Origin: an uncultured Bacilli bacterium
GTDB lineage: Bacteria > Bacillota_I > Bacilli_A > RF39 > UBA660
NCBI GenBank assembly: GCA_910589335.1
Contig: CAJUTW010000058.1
Span: 1 to 5,320, forward strand
Direction of reading: 5' to 3'
Length of the DNA: 5,320 nt
Part shown: positions 5,262-5,320 of the stretch, piece after piece
Numbering within the stretch: position 1 is the first letter of the stretch
Layout: each line of letters starts with the position of its first letter
Program-made: the position numbers and the translations under genes
The notes under the pieces: model-generated
Seen by the model: only the letters and a program-made list of their open reading frames with translations
Told to the model about the DNA's origin: nothing
The model's database searches: none

Positions 5262-5320
5262 TAAATTTCGTGAAGTAGAAAAGTAAATTCCAGTTTCCTA
5301 AGCGATAATAAAAATGCATT
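5262..5320. other. Right-edge non-coding segment of different composition
   Basis: The last 60 bases are visibly richer in G+C than the adjacent spacer. They end in the palindrome AATGCATT (5313-5320), preceded by GCGATAATAA, so an inverted repeat may be cut by the window edge. The minus strand is open from the edge to about 5185 but has no protein-like pattern or family resemblance, so no gene is called. Confidence 0.25.

Noticed and set aside
5185..5320. Open minus-strand frame from the right edge as the 3' end of another gene
   Set aside because: The translation is low-complexity and hydrophobic, overlaps the promoter region of the acetyltransferase gene, and shows no family pattern.

Overview
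The window is very A+T-rich DNA (about a quarter G+C by eye) with strong Shine-Dalgarno sequences (AAGGAG, GGAG, AGGAGA) before most genes, sigma-A-type promoters and only TAA or TAG stops. More than a dozen tryptophans across the genes are all TGG, so there is no sign of the mycoplasma code in which TGA means Trp. This suggests a low-GC Bacillota (Clostridia or Bacilli type). Fusobacteria or Brachyspira cannot be excluded from composition alone. No rRNA, tRNA, CRISPR array or transposase is visible.

Left part (1-445): a good promoter (42-70) feeds a short hairpin-rich RNA ending in a compact terminator-like stem (130-152). It is followed by a 37-codon ORF (222-335) with an excellent ribosome binding site, which looks like the 5' remnant of a lost gene or a small peptide gene. 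Then comes a plus-strand 378-aa protein (446-1582): an apparently intact histidine phosphatase domain fused to a C-terminal Nudix-like fold that has lost its catalytic residues. It converges, across a bidirectional terminator, on a minus-strand bacterial PH-domain protein (1672-2109).

Middle part (2110-3117): a divergent intergenic region holds iterated GTATA-type repeats and a well-formed promoter. These drive a 247-aa charged, helical protein of unknown function (2259-3002). The gene ends in two hairpins; the second serves as a shared terminator with the opposing cluster.

Right part (3111-5250): a minus-strand run of small single-domain genes, in transcription order GNAT acetyltransferase, P-loop nucleotide-kinase-like protein, NTF2/SnoaL-like protein, pyridoxamine-phosphate-oxidase-like flavin-fold protein and thioredoxin-like protein. 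Gaps are short (42, 17 and 2 nt, then a 32-nt overlap), so the run is probably one transcript. Two members look decayed. The kinase-like gene is broken by three single-base indels, each in a homopolymer. The thioredoxin-like ORF lacks the part carrying the CxxC active site and begins inside its upstream neighbour.

No complete defence, toxin-antitoxin or biosynthetic system can be recognised. The most unusual items are the phosphatase/dead-Nudix fusion, the structured RNA plus mini-ORF at the left end, and the three-frame kinase relic.
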